This document shows, one piece after another, positions 8,002 through 17,725 of a DNA stretch of 64,000 nucleotides (position 1 is its first letter; each line of letters opens with the position of its first letter). Position numbers and translations under genes: made by a program. The stretch is from Bog-257 sp963834135 (GTDB taxonomy: Bacteria > Acidobacteriota > Terriglobia > Terriglobales > Acidobacteriaceae): positions 186,001 to 250,000 of the forward strand of contig CAWIAN010000013.1 in assembly GCA_963834135.1 (NCBI GenBank), in the 5' to 3' direction. The notes below the pieces were generated by a model. That model ran no database searches and was not told the origin of the DNA. It worked only from the letters and a program-made list of their open reading frames with translations.

Positions 8002-8471
8002 GGTGATGCATGTTCCTTCGAAGATTGATGTAGCTGCAATTCGATCGGGATGTGATGCAGGCAGGGAGTGCTGCTAGGCAGGAACTTTGCTGCGTACAAC
8101 GTCGATCAATCGAGCGCCCTCATCATAGCAGTCGAGCTCTCAAAGCCCAAGCAATTTCGATACGGCGGAACGCGCAGACTTTGGTAAGTAGCTTGAAAAC
8201 AACCTCTTAGAATGCGAGTTTTTCGCCCGTGAGCGTGTCGCCTTTCGCCATTCGCTTTTCGCTTTTTCGCCAGACTCGCCGCATGTCTGCGTCGCCTCTT
8301 CCTTCTCATCGAGTCGTTGTGCACTTAAATCGGAAGTCCTTATGGGCGGCCACCCTTCATTTTCACGTGTTAGAACTAAGTAGACTAAGGGCTGGGAGTA
8401 ACAGTCAAAGGCTATCGCGGATCAATCCTGCCGAGTCCACTCTGGCGAAAGGGGCGAAGAGCGGCCTTCTT
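8002..8471. other. Divergent gap between csp and acpS, with a TTCGC repeat
   Basis: There is no convincing gene in 470 bp; an open frame running into acpS from 8229 has no family resemblance before the acpS ATG. The stretch 8237-8270 (CCTTTCGCCATTCGCTTTTC and following) is a TTCGC-rich repeat like that at 4499. The gap must hold the divergent promoters of csp and acpS, but I see no strong -35/-10 pair. Confidence 0.5.
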
Positions 8472-8852
8472 ATGATTGTCGGAACCGGTATCGATATCGC
8501 AGAAGTAGACCGCATCGCTAACTCCATTGAGCGCTTTGGACGCCGCTTCCTGGAACGCGTATTTACGGCTGACGAGATCCGTTATTGCGAATCGAAAGCT
8601 AACAAGGCAGAGCGCTACGCCGCACGTTTCGCTGCCAAGGAAGCTGCCATGAAAGCCATCGGCACCGGCTGGAACCGCGGCGTGACCTGGCGTGATGTAG
8701 AGGTGCGACGAGCGCCGGGCAGCCGCCCGACTATCGAGTTCCACAACAAGGCGGGCGAATTCTTCCGCCAGCTCGGAGCGGTTCGAGCCCACCTGTCAAT
8801 CACCCACACGAAAGACTCGGCTATGGCGCAGGTGATTCTGGAAGCGGAGTAG
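8472..8852 (+). CDS. acpS: Holo-[acyl-carrier-protein] synthase
   Basis: AcpS transfers 4'-phosphopantetheine from CoA to the serine of apo-ACP. The protein is 126 residues, normal for the family. The N-terminal MIVGTGIDIAEVDRI carries the Mg-binding aspartate, and RYAARFAAKEAAMKAIGTG holds the second metal/CoA glutamate. LSITHTKDSAMAQVI is the C-terminal strand. The ATG starts exactly at the family N-terminus. A partner ACP and an acyl-AMP ligase are encoded near 42-44 kb; direct linkage to them is speculation. Confidence 0.95.
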   Translation: MIVGTGIDIAEVDRIANSIERFGRRFLERVFTADEIRYCESKANKAERYAARFAAKEAAMKAIGTGWNRGVTWRDVEVRRAPGSRPTIEFHNKAGEFFRQLGAVRAHLSITHTKDSAMAQVILEAE

Positions 8853-8890
8853 AGCCGCCTTCAGCCGTGGTGATATCTAGCCAAATTTGG

Positions 8891-9364
8891 TTACGACTTT
8901 CCAGCCCGTTCCAACTCGGCGATGTCGAGTTTCTTCATGGTCATCATCGCCTGCATCGCCTTAGGACGCTTGATCAGCTCCATCACTTGTATAGGCCAGA
9001 TTTGCCACGACAGTCCGAACTTGTCCTTGAGCCATCCACACTGGCTCTCGCTGCCTCCGTCAGATGTCAGCTTCGCCCAGTAGTAGTCAACTTCTGCCTG
9101 ATCTTCACAACGCACGACGAAGGAAACCGCTTCGGTGAACTTGAAGGTCGGTCCGCCGTTCAGCGCGGTAAATCTTTGGCCATCGAGTTCGAAAGAGATA
9201 GTCAGCGCCTTACCTTTTGGTCCCGCACTTTCATCGGGAGACCGAAATTCATCCAGTTTGCGGGAGTTCTTGAAGACAGTGAGATAGAAATCGACAGCCT
9301 CTTCGGCGTTGGAGTCGAACCACAAGAATGGCGAAATACGCGGGAAGTTTTCCAGAGCGCTCAT
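8891..9364 (-). CDS. PhnB-like VOC-family protein
   Basis: A 157-residue protein of the 3-demethylubiquinone-methyltransferase-like/PhnB branch of the vicinal-oxygen-chelate fold. Characteristic features are the N-terminal ISPFLWFDSNAEEAVDFYLTVFKNS, ALTISFELDGQRFTALNGGP, and the C-terminal CGWLKDKFGLSWQIWP. Enzymatic activity is not established for this subfamily. The start is the ATG preceded by TAGGTGG. An in-frame GTG nine bases upstream overlaps that ribosome site and is less likely. Confidence 0.88.
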   Translation of the reverse strand: MSALENFPRISPFLWFDSNAEEAVDFYLTVFKNSRKLDEFRSPDESAGPKGKALTISFELDGQRFTALNGGPTFKFTEAVSFVVRCEDQAEVDYYWAKLTSDGGSESQCGWLKDKFGLSWQIWPIQVMELIKRPKAMQAMMTMKKLDIAELERAGKS

Positions 9365-9583
9365 GGCAGCCACCTAAATTAGGTTTTACAAGTTTGTTCG
9401 CCGCTCGATTGATCTCGAGCGACCGTCTTGAAATTGTAAACATGAATTAGCGCGCACGACCGTCATGCCATTGAATAGGGGACGAACCGCACTGGGTCAG
9501 GGCGGCTTCCTCTGGCGAACGAGCCCGGGCGCACGTTGCGATCCTGCAAAACGCCAACCTGTTCGTAGTAATCTCAATTCTTC

Positions 9584-11986
9584 ATGATCGACACAAAGGA
9601 AAGGCCGATCTCGACTGCGCCCACCGCCGGGACTTCATCGCGCAGCGCGCTCGTCGCCGTCTCTCTTATGAGCTTTACCGCGCTGCTGCTGGAGCTCGGG
9701 TTGACGCGGCTGTTTTCGGTTGTGCTGTTCTACCATTTCGCCTTTCTGGCGATCTCGGTGGCGCTGCTTGGATTGGGAGCGGGAGCAGTCTTTGCATGCG
9801 TGCGACGCCAGTGGCTGGAGCGCTGGACGGTCAGCCAGCTCGGCACGGCGCTGTGTTCGATCAATGCGCTAGTGATCGTTGCGGTGCTGGAGGTGGTGCT
9901 TCATACCTCGGTGTCGTTGAACCTGAATTGGCCGAACTTCTGGCAGCTTACTTTACTCTACCTGGTCGCGGCGCTCCCGTTCTTCGTGACCGGTCTGCTG
10001 TTCTCGGTGGTCTTCGCCAGGCATGCAATGCGCGTCACACAACTGTACGGCGCCGACCTGCTCGGCGGATCGATGGCCTGCCTGGCGCTGGTTCCGCTGC
10101 TGAACTTTATCGGCGGCCCGAATACCATCGTCTTCGCCAGCGTGGTCACGGCCCTGGCGGCTATCGCCTGGGCTTCGTCCGGCCGGCGCGTGATTCCCGC
10201 TGTGATTGCCGTGGCGCTGCTGCTGGTTATTGCCGGCAACTTTCACAACCGGCTGATCGACATCGTTTATGCGAAGGGCATGAAGCGCGACGCGCCGGTT
10301 TATGCGCGATGGAACGCGCTTTCGCGTGTCGAGGTCGATAACCAGGGAAGTGCGAAGGTCATCGTCATCGACGCTGACGCGAATACCTTCCTGATGAATA
10401 CCGACCCTCATCACTGGCGTGAGGACTATCGGCTGAATTCGATGGCGGCCGCGCCCTCAATGGCGAACGTGCTTCGTCCGCATGGCGACTACGCGATCAT
10501 CGGTCCGGGCGGCGGAGTGGATGTGCTGCGAGCGGTTGCCAACGGCAGCTCCAATGTCACCGGCATCGAGATCAATCCCATCATCGCCAATAACATCATG
10601 CGCGACCGCTTCGCCGACTACAGCTTTCACCTCTACCAGATTCCCGAGGTGCATATGCATGTCAGCGACGGACGCTCGTTCATTCGCAATAGCCGCGACA
10701 AGTACGACGTAGTGCAGATGACGCTGGTGGATACCTGGGCGTCGACTGCGGCAGGAGCATTTGCGCTGAGCGAGAACAACCTCTATACGGTCGAGGCGTT
10801 TCGCGAGTACTTCGAGCACTTGAAACCGGATGGCATGATCGCAATTACCCGCTGGGAATTTGCCAAGCCCCGTGAGGCGTTGCGCGTAGTAACCCAAGCC
10901 ATGGAAGCCTTGCGCCAGATCGGCGTTCAGGACAGCTCCCAGAACTTTATCGTTGTGAGTGACGGGCCGCTGGACAGGGACGGCAGGCCGGTTCTGGTGC
11001 TGGCGAAGAAGACGCCGTTCACTCTGGAGGAACAGCGTGCCGTACTCGACCACATCGACGGCAAAGACGGCCACGGCGCTAATCTCAACCTGCACGTGCT
11101 CTATATGCCGGCAACCGGCAACCGCTTGGGACTGGCATTCGCTCCATTTGCCAGCTTGATTCTCGGTCAGGATCCAGAAGCGTTCTCGGCTGACTATGCC
11201 TACAATGTAACTGCGGTCACCGACAACGCACCGTTCTTCTTCTTCACCCTGAAGCCGGAGCAAGTCTTTCGTGGCTCGGACCGCGGTGGTATCGACTGGA
11301 AAGTGAATCTTGGCATCGCCGTTCTAGGCGTCGTGCTGATCGTTTCCATCGCCGCGGTGTTGCTGTTCCTGGTCCTGCCTCTCGCCCTGTCGCCCGACAC
11401 CCGTTCCGGACGCAGCCTGCGCGTGCTGTACTTCATTGCCATAGGCCTGGGTTACATCATGGTCGAGATCGCCTTCATCCAGCGCTTCGTGCTTTTCCTG
11501 GGATATCCGACCTATGCGCTGACGGTCGTAATCTTCCTGATGCTGCTCTCGAGCGGCGCCGGCAGCCTGGTTTCGCGTAAGTGGTTCGCCGAACCGACAC
11601 GGGTCGTAGTCGCGCTGGGGTTCGTTGTGATTGCGTTGCTGGCTTACGTTTTTGTATTACCTCACATGTTAGAGGCAATGATCGGCCTGCCTTTCGCCGC
11701 CAAGCTGGCGATGAGCGGGGTGCTTCTGATACCTCTAGGGTTTGCCATGGGAATGCCGTTCCCCAGCGGACTGCGAGCGATTTCAGCAGCAGCCTCGACG
11801 GCAAAGCACGGCGCGGTGGAGTGGGCGTGGGCGATGAATGCCGCTTCGAGCGTGCTGGGATCGGTGCTGGCGATCGTCATCGCGATCCAGTTCGGATTGA
11901 ACGTGACGCTGGCCTGCGGCGCGGTTGCGTACGTGGTGGCGATGCTGCTGTTGCCGACGTTTGGAAAAACAGCAACTAACAATTAG
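9584..11986 (+). CDS. Membrane-embedded spermidine-synthase-like protein
   Basis: An 800-residue protein with three parts. Residues 1-240 carry about seven membrane segments, beginning ALVAVSLMSFTALLLELGLTRLF. Residues about 250-500 form a soluble Rossmann domain with IIGPGGGVDVLRAV (nucleotide-binding glycine loop, about 305) and VTGIEINPI, as in polyamine aminopropyltransferases (SpeE). Residues about 570-800 carry further membrane segments. The catalytic Asp region reads YDVVQMTLVDTWAST rather than the usual YDVIIxDxxDP, so canonical spermidine synthesis is doubtful. It stands alone between respiratory genes and small genes; substrate unknown. Confidence 0.85.
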   Translation: MIDTKERPISTAPTAGTSSRSALVAVSLMSFTALLLELGLTRLFSVVLFYHFAFLAISVALLGLGAGAVFACVRRQWLERWTVSQLGTALCSINALVIVAVLEVVLHTSVSLNLNWPNFWQLTLLYLVAALPFFVTGLLFSVVFARHAMRVTQLYGADLLGGSMACLALVPLLNFIGGPNTIVFASVVTALAAIAWASSGRRVIPAVIAVALLLVIAGNFHNRLIDIVYAKGMKRDAPVYARWNALSRVEVDNQGSAKVIVIDADANTFLMNTDPHHWREDYRLNSMAAAPSMANVLRPHGDYAIIGPGGGVDVLRAVANGSSNVTGIEINPIIANNIMRDRFADYSFHLYQIPEVHMHVSDGRSFIRNSRDKYDVVQMTLVDTWASTAAGAFALSENNLYTVEAFREYFEHLKPDGMIAITRWEFAKPREALRVVTQAMEALRQIGVQDSSQNFIVVSDGPLDRDGRPVLVLAKKTPFTLEEQRAVLDHIDGKDGHGANLNLHVLYMPATGNRLGLAFAPFASLILGQDPEAFSADYAYNVTAVTDNAPFFFFTLKPEQVFRGSDRGGIDWKVNLGIAVLGVVLIVSIAAVLLFLVLPLALSPDTRSGRSLRVLYFIAIGLGYIMVEIAFIQRFVLFLGYPTYALTVVIFLMLLSSGAGSLVSRKWFAEPTRVVVALGFVVIALLAYVFVLPHMLEAMIGLPFAAKLAMSGVLLIPLGFAMGMPFPSGLRAISAAASTAKHGAVEWAWAMNAASSVLGSVLAIVIAIQFGLNVTLACGAVAYVVAMLLLPTFGKTATNN

Positions 11987-12286
11987 CGACTAGCAACCAG
12001 CGATTCGCAACGGCGCAGTAGCGAAAACCATTTCTAGAGCGTCGAGCTTCAAGATATCTCTGCGGGGCGGCGCTTGCGATGCTCCTCTGCCAGTTGCAAC
12101 TGTGTTGTGAATCGCAACAATTCGCAACGTTGAACGCAATGACAACCTCGAATCGGCGGTCGCTCGCAATTTTTTTTGATCGCGACCCAAGATGCGTTGT
12201 GGGCAGTATTTTCGCGGCTTCGCGATAATTTGAAATCGTGTCTTTTCGCGCCACGCAAATTTTTCTTCGTGCTAGCCGTACCGCAG

Positions 12287-12317
12287 TTGCCCCAAATGCA
12301 ACTTCCGTTGCTATAAT
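12287..12317 (+). promoter_or_regulatory. Putative sigma-70 promoter for the act/cox cluster
   Basis: A perfect TATAAT (12312-12317) is preceded by TTGCCC (12287-12292) with a 19-bp spacer. This would start transcription near 12324, about 110 bases before actA. The long spacer lowers confidence. Confidence 0.45.
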
Positions 12318-12328
12318 CACTCGTTTGG

Positions 12329-12342
12329 GTGACGCATGTCAC
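12329..12342. promoter_or_regulatory. Palindrome GTGAC-GCAT-GTCAC just downstream of the putative start
   Basis: Perfect 5-bp arms around a 4-bp centre overlap the expected +5 to +20 region of the act/cox promoter, a position suited to a repressor. A further TGTCATGTCAC lies about 10 bp later. The cognate regulator is unknown. Confidence 0.4.
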
Positions 12343-12432
12343 AGCAGGTTGTGTCATGTCACTGCAACCGCACGCACTGGGTACCGATGGGTATGCGGCA
12401 CCCGAACCCGCAAAGTGGAAAACTTCACGTAA

Positions 12433-13131
12433 ATGGCCCAGATCTTCCATCGTAGTGCGAATACAATTGCGCGGGCTTCCATCATCGCGGTGGTGGTGGT
12501 GGTCTCCGTCGTGCTGTGGGCGGCTTTGGAGATGCAGCGCTCGCCCTATGCTACTTATCAGGACGTCGCCCAGGCGCAGCCGGTGCCGTTCAGTCACCAG
12601 CACCATGTCGCCGGCGATGGCATTGATTGCCGCTACTGCCACACCTCGGTTGAAAACTCCAGCTTTGCCGGTATTCCTCCTACCAAGACCTGCATGAACT
12701 GCCACTCGCAGATCTGGACGAATGCCCCCATGCTGGAGCCGGTCCGCGAGAGCTATCGCACCGGCAAGTCGCTGGAGTGGACACGCGTGAACTACCTGCC
12801 GGACTATGTGTACTTCAATCACAGCATTCACATAAACAAAGGCGTAGGTTGCGCCAGCTGCCACGGGCCGGTCGACAAGATGCCGCTGTCGTATGAAGCC
12901 AACTCGCTGCGCATGGAGTGGTGCCTGAACTGCCATCGCGCCCCGGAGAAGTTCCTGCGGCCTCGCGACCAGGTTTTCAACATGAAGTACGAGCAGCCCA
13001 GCGAAGATAACCAGATCACGGTGGACGGTACCGCCTACGTCGATCAGATCGCGTTGGGCAATGCTCTGAAGCACAAGTACAACATTCGTACCGTGGAAGA
13101 CATTACGAGTTGCAGCACCTGCCATCGCTAG
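12433..13131 (+). CDS. actA: Alternative complex III subunit ActA, pentaheme cytochrome c
   Basis: ActA is the multiheme cytochrome of the quinol:cytochrome c/oxygen oxidoreductase that replaces the bc1 complex in many bacteria. The 232-residue protein has one N-terminal membrane helix (about 16-31) and five CxxCH heme sites at about C66, C87, C140, C164 and C227, plus several extra histidines suited to bis-His ligation. It is the first gene of a cluster running through coxD. About 155 bp separate it from actB. Confidence 0.93.
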   Translation: MAQIFHRSANTIARASIIAVVVVVSVVLWAALEMQRSPYATYQDVAQAQPVPFSHQHHVAGDGIDCRYCHTSVENSSFAGIPPTKTCMNCHSQIWTNAPMLEPVRESYRTGKSLEWTRVNYLPDYVYFNHSIHINKGVGCASCHGPVDKMPLSYEANSLRMEWCLNCHRAPEKFLRPRDQVFNMKYEQPSEDNQITVDGTAYVDQIALGNALKHKYNIRTVEDITSCSTCHR

Positions 13132-13286
13132 TGCGGTTGGAGTTCTGGCGGAGGTAGTGGGAACAGCAGGCGCGCTTTATTAAGTGTGGTCCGCACCGGG
13201 AAAGGTCTTCAGTCACCGATCGGGCTCTGAAGTTGCGAGCAGGCGAGTGGCTGAACCGGTAAGAGGGACAAGGAACCTACGAGAAG

Positions 13287-16200
13287 ATGGAAAACGAGAC
13301 GCTCAAGAAATCCGAGGCGGTGTGTCCCAGCAAGATGGAACTCGCCGAGGTGCGGGACCAGCTGCGGGTCAAGAAGGGTCCGCAATACTGGCGGAGCCTG
13401 GAAGAACTGGCGCAGAGCGATGCCTTCATCGAGATGCTGCACCGCGAATTCCCGCGCCAGGCTTCATTCTTGCCTGAAGGGACTTCGCGCCGCGACTTCA
13501 TGAAGCTGATGGGCGCCTCCATGGCGCTGGCGGGATTGTCGGCCTGCGTGAAGCAGCCGCTGGAGCCAATCGTTCCCTATGTTCGCCAGCCCAATGAGAT
13601 CGTGCTGGGCAATCCTTTGTTCTTCGCGAGTGCGATGCCGTTCGGCGCCTATGGTCTGCCGGCGCTGGTGGAAAGTCACGAAGGCCGTCCGACCAAGATT
13701 GAGGGCAATCCCGAACATCCCGCGGGTATGGGTGGCAGCGACGTCTTCATGCAGGCGTCGATCCTGGACATGTACGATCCCGACCGGGCGCAGATCGTCA
13801 CCTACCAGGGTGAGATCCGCAACTGGAGCGATTACGTCGTCGCGCTGAACGCCGCGCTAACCGCGCAGAGATACGTGAAGGGCGCAGGCTTGAGGATTCT
13901 AAGCGCACCCACCAGTTCGCCGAGCGTGGCGGCGTTGATGGAGACGGTGCAGACTGTCTATCCGGGATCGAAGTGGGTTCAGTGGGAGCCCGTCAATCGC
14001 GACAACGTGCGCGCGGGATCGATGCTGGCCTTCGGGCAGTATGTCGAGACCCGTTACAACCTGGAGAAGGCCGACATCATTCTGTCGCTGGATGGCGACT
14101 TCCTCTCCAGCGGCTTCCCAGGATTCCTGTACTACACGCGGCAGTTTGCCGGGCGCCGCAATCCTGAGCTCAAAGAGAAAATGTCGCGCTTCTATTCGGT
14201 GCAGGGTACGCCGACCAACACGAGTGGCAAGGCCGATCATCGCCTGCCGGTGCGCGCCTCGGAAGTGGAAGCGATAGCGCGAGCAGTCGCCGCCGGAGTC
14301 GGAGCGGGCGGCGGTTCGAGTGAAAGCTTGAGTCCGGAAGCGAAGACGTTTGTGGCAGCCGTGGTGAAGGATCTTCAGGCGCACAAGGGCGCTGCGGTCG
14401 TGATTCCCGGAGACAATCAGCCGCCGGCGGTTCACGCTTTGGCGCACGTGATCAACGGCGCGCTGGGCGCGAATGGCAATACCGTCGTATTCACCGATCC
14501 AATACAGGTGAAGCCGCAGGACCAGGCGGCGGCACTCAAAGAACTGATCGGCGAGATGAACGCGGGCAAGGTCGACATGCTGCTGGTAATGGGCAGCAAC
14601 CCGGTGTACGACGCGCCGGTGGATTTTGGTTTCGCCGATGCGATGGAAAAAGTGCCGATGCGCGTGCAGCACGACCTCTATGTCAACGAGACGGGCGCGC
14701 GCTGTCACTGGCACATCAACGCGACGCATTACCTCGAGCAGTGGGGCGATGTTCGTGCCTTCGATGGAACCGTGTCTCTGATTCAGCCGCTCATCGCGCC
14801 GCTGTACAGCGGTAAGAGCGCGCACGAATTCCTTAACGCGCTGGTGGGTTCTTCGGACAGTTCCGGTTACGACCTGGTGCGCGATTACTGGCAAGGCCAG
14901 ATCAAGGGCGATTTCGACACCACCTGGCGCAAGGCGTTGAACGACGGCTATCTCGCCAACACCGCGCTACCCGTTAAGACAGTGGCTGCCAAGGGCGGCG
15001 ACATTCCGCCGACGAATCCCATGCCCGCAAGCGCGATGGAAGTAATGTTCCGCCGCGATCCGCTGATCTACGACGGTAGCCGGGCCAACAATGCGTGGTT
15101 GCAGGAAACGCCCAAGCCGATCATGAATCTGTGCTGGGACAATGCCGTGCTCATCAGTCCCAACCAGGCGAAGAAATCGGGCCTCGATACTGGCGACATC
15201 GTCGAGATCGACGTGAACGGCCGCAAGGTGAATGGGCCGATCTGGCCGCAGCCGGGGCATCCGGACAACGCGATCACGGTCTTTCTCGGTTACGGGCGCG
15301 AGCATGCCGGACATGTGGGTAACGGCGTCGGTTTCAGCGCTTACAAGGTGCGCAGCAGCAGTTCGCCCTGGTTCGACGCCGTGAATATCAAGAAAGTCGG
15401 CTCGGGTTTCGGTTTTGCGCATCCGCAAGGCTTCCAGTACATCGATCACTCGGATTTGCCGGCCTTCACCGAGCCGCTGTCGAACCGGCACATCATCCGC
15501 AAGGCGACGCTAACGGATTTCATCAAGAATCCCGACTTCGCTCATGAAGGCATCGAGACGCCTCCGCCGGAGATGACGCTCTACACCAACTACAAGTACA
15601 CCGAGTTGAAGTGGGGCATGGCCATCGACATGAACTCATGTGTCGGCTGCAAGACGTGCATTGTGGCTTGCCAGGCGGAGAACAATATTCCGGTGGTCGG
15701 CAAAGACCAGACGATGCGCGGCCGCCAGATGCAATGGTTGCGTGTCGATGTGTACTACGAGGGCGGCACTGAGAATCCGAGCATGTACTACCAGCCGATT
15801 CCGTGCCAGCAGTGCGAGAATGCGCCCTGCGAAGTGGTTTGCCCGGTCGGCGCCACGGTGCACAGCACCGAAGGCCTGAACGACATGGTGTACAACCGCT
15901 GCGTGGGCACGCGTTATTGCTCGAACAACTGTCCTTACAAGGTGCGCCGGTTCAACTTCCTGCTCTTCCAGGATTTCACCACACCGCAGTACAAGATGAT
16001 GCGCAATCCGGAAGTCAGCGTACGCAGCCGCGGTGTCATGGAGAAGTGCACGTACTGTGTGCAGCGCATCACCAAGGGCCGCATCACGGCCGAGCGCGAG
16101 AGTCGCAAGGTAGCCGACGGGGAAGTGCTGACCGCGTGCCAGCAGGCTTGCCCGGCAGGAGCGATTGTCTTCGGCGACCTGAACGATCCGGAGAGCCGGG

Positions 16201-16328
16201 TCTCGAAGCTCAAAGCGATGCAGCGTAATTATCAGCTGCTGGAAGATCTGAATACGCGTCCACGCACCACCTACATGGCTGTGGTGCAGAACATTAATCC
16301 GGAACTCGAACAGTCGGAGCCCAGTTAG
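13287..16328 (+). CDS. actB: Alternative complex III subunit ActB, molybdopterin-like plus iron-sulfur fusion
   Basis: A 1013-residue periplasmic subunit. Residues about 68-90 contain SRRDFMKLMGASMALAGLSAC, a Tat-type signal ending in a lipobox-like Cys. The first about 700 residues resemble molybdopterin oxidoreductases; in studied ActB proteins this part lacks the cofactor. From about 770 come ferredoxin motifs: CVGCKTCIVACQ, CQQCENAPCEVVCPVG, CVGTRYCSNNCPYK, CTYC and CQQACPAG. These are consistent with three 4Fe-4S clusters and one 3Fe-4S cluster. It would pass electrons from ActC's quinol site to the hemes of ActA and ActE. ActC begins two bases after the stop. Confidence 0.93.
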   Translation: MENETLKKSEAVCPSKMELAEVRDQLRVKKGPQYWRSLEELAQSDAFIEMLHREFPRQASFLPEGTSRRDFMKLMGASMALAGLSACVKQPLEPIVPYVRQPNEIVLGNPLFFASAMPFGAYGLPALVESHEGRPTKIEGNPEHPAGMGGSDVFMQASILDMYDPDRAQIVTYQGEIRNWSDYVVALNAALTAQRYVKGAGLRILSAPTSSPSVAALMETVQTVYPGSKWVQWEPVNRDNVRAGSMLAFGQYVETRYNLEKADIILSLDGDFLSSGFPGFLYYTRQFAGRRNPELKEKMSRFYSVQGTPTNTSGKADHRLPVRASEVEAIARAVAAGVGAGGGSSESLSPEAKTFVAAVVKDLQAHKGAAVVIPGDNQPPAVHALAHVINGALGANGNTVVFTDPIQVKPQDQAAALKELIGEMNAGKVDMLLVMGSNPVYDAPVDFGFADAMEKVPMRVQHDLYVNETGARCHWHINATHYLEQWGDVRAFDGTVSLIQPLIAPLYSGKSAHEFLNALVGSSDSSGYDLVRDYWQGQIKGDFDTTWRKALNDGYLANTALPVKTVAAKGGDIPPTNPMPASAMEVMFRRDPLIYDGSRANNAWLQETPKPIMNLCWDNAVLISPNQAKKSGLDTGDIVEIDVNGRKVNGPIWPQPGHPDNAITVFLGYGREHAGHVGNGVGFSAYKVRSSSSPWFDAVNIKKVGSGFGFAHPQGFQYIDHSDLPAFTEPLSNRHIIRKATLTDFIKNPDFAHEGIETPPPEMTLYTNYKYTELKWGMAIDMNSCVGCKTCIVACQAENNIPVVGKDQTMRGRQMQWLRVDVYYEGGTENPSMYYQPIPCQQCENAPCEVVCPVGATVHSTEGLNDMVYNRCVGTRYCSNNCPYKVRRFNFLLFQDFTTPQYKMMRNPEVSVRSRGVMEKCTYCVQRITKGRITAERESRKVADGEVLTACQQACPAGAIVFGDLNDPESRVSKLKAMQRNYQLLEDLNTRPRTTYMAVVQNINPELEQSEPS

Positions 16329-16330
16329 CG

Positions 16331-17725
16331 ATGCAGCAGGGACCAGAAGAAAAAACGATTCTGCAGGACGTGCCCTGGCCAGACGAACCACCTGTACTGC
16401 TGCCGGGACAGACGTTCGGCAGCGTGACCGATACCATCGCCGATGCCGTATTAACGCGTCCCATCGGCTTAGGCTGGTTGTTCGGCCTGCTCGTCGGCAT
16501 GACCTTGCTGGGCGTGCTGATGGCGGCGGTCACTTACCTTTTTCTGATTGGCGTCGGCATCTGGGGTATCAACATCCCCATCGGTTGGGGCTTCGCCATC
16601 ATCAACTTTGTCTGGTGGATCGGTATCGGCCACGCCGGAACCCTGATCTCTGCAATTCTGCTGCTGCTGAAGCAGACCTGGCGCAACTCGATCAACCGCT
16701 TCGCTGAGGCCATGACACTATTTGCCGTGGCTTGCGCCGGCATGTTCCCGCTGCTGCACATGGGCCGTCCGTGGCTGGCCTACTGGATGTTCCCGTATCC
16801 CAGCAGCATGGGCGTGTGGCCGCAGTTCCGCAGTCCGCTGGTGTGGGACGTCTTCGCAGTATCGACCTACGCAACTATCTCCGCCGTGTTCTGGTATGTG
16901 GGCCTGGTACCTGATTTCGCCACCATGCGCGAGAAGGCGACGCATCCGGCCGCCAAGAAGCTTTACGGATTGCTGGGCATGGGCTGGCGCGGTTCGGCCC
17001 GGCACTGGAAGAATTACGAAGCGTTGTACATCCTGTTAGCCGGCATCGCGACGCCGCTGGTGCTCTCGGTACACACCGTCGTCAGCTTCGATTTCGCGGT
17101 CGCCATCATGCCCGGCTGGCATACCACGATCTTCCCGCCGTACTTCGTTGCCGGAGCAATTTACTCCGGCTTCGCCATGGTGCTGGTGCTGGCCATCCCG
17201 ATTCGCAAGTATTACCACCTCGAAGGGATGATCACCATGCGGCACCTGCAGAACTCAGCCAAGATCATGCTGGCTACGGGTCTGATCGTCGCTTACGGTT
17301 ATGCCTTCGAGGCTTTCATCGCGTTCTACAGCGGCTCGACCTACGAGCGCTTCATGATGGAGAACCGTTGGTTCGGAGCGTATGCGCCGTTCTACTGGTC
17401 GCTGATCCTGTTCAACATTCTCCTTCCGCAGATCCTGTGGTTCCCCAAGATCCGCGCCAAGACAGGGTGGCTGTTCCTGATCTCGCTGGTGATCCTGGTT
17501 GGCATGTGGCTGGAGCGTTTCGTCATCATCGTCACCAGCCTGTCGCGCGATTATCTGCCGTCGTCCTGGGGTCACTATGTTGCCACGCGTTGGGACTACG
17601 CGGTGTTCTTCGGGACCATCGGCCTGTTCACCACGGCGATGTTTATCTTCATCCGCATCATGCCCGCGATTTCGATCTTTGAAATCCGCGCGCTACTGCC
17701 GGAAGCGGAGGTGAAAGCAGAATGA
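16331..17725 (+). CDS. actC: Alternative complex III subunit ActC, NrfD-like quinol-binding membrane protein
   Basis: A 464-residue polytopic protein of the NrfD/PsrC family with about ten hydrophobic helices. The region IGWGFAIINFVWWIGIGHAGTLISAILLL is typical of the ActC quinol site. Further segments include FAEAMTLFAVACAGMFPLLHMGRPW and WERFVIIVTSLSRDYLP-like sequence near the C-terminus. It anchors ActB and oxidises quinol. The stop overlaps the actD start by four bases (ATGA), showing translational coupling. Confidence 0.92.
   Translation: MQQGPEEKTILQDVPWPDEPPVLLPGQTFGSVTDTIADAVLTRPIGLGWLFGLLVGMTLLGVLMAAVTYLFLIGVGIWGINIPIGWGFAIINFVWWIGIGHAGTLISAILLLLKQTWRNSINRFAEAMTLFAVACAGMFPLLHMGRPWLAYWMFPYPSSMGVWPQFRSPLVWDVFAVSTYATISAVFWYVGLVPDFATMREKATHPAAKKLYGLLGMGWRGSARHWKNYEALYILLAGIATPLVLSVHTVVSFDFAVAIMPGWHTTIFPPYFVAGAIYSGFAMVLVLAIPIRKYYHLEGMITMRHLQNSAKIMLATGLIVAYGYAFEAFIAFYSGSTYERFMMENRWFGAYAPFYWSLILFNILLPQILWFPKIRAKTGWLFLISLVILVGMWLERFVIIVTSLSRDYLPSSWGHYVATRWDYAVFFGTIGLFTTAMFIFIRIMPAISIFEIRALLPEAEVKAE

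Larger units (their letters stand above)
11987..12432. other. 446-bp upstream region of the act/cox cluster
   Basis: Its start (about 11976-12005) has CTAGCAACCAGC-type repeat sequence like that at 30596. Its 3' half is AT-richer than its surroundings and holds a promoter and a palindrome listed separately. No gene is supported. Confidence 0.5.

Noticed and set aside
13899..14894. 331-codon minus-strand frame opposite actB
   Set aside because: A composition shadow of actB with no ribosome site or family resemblance.
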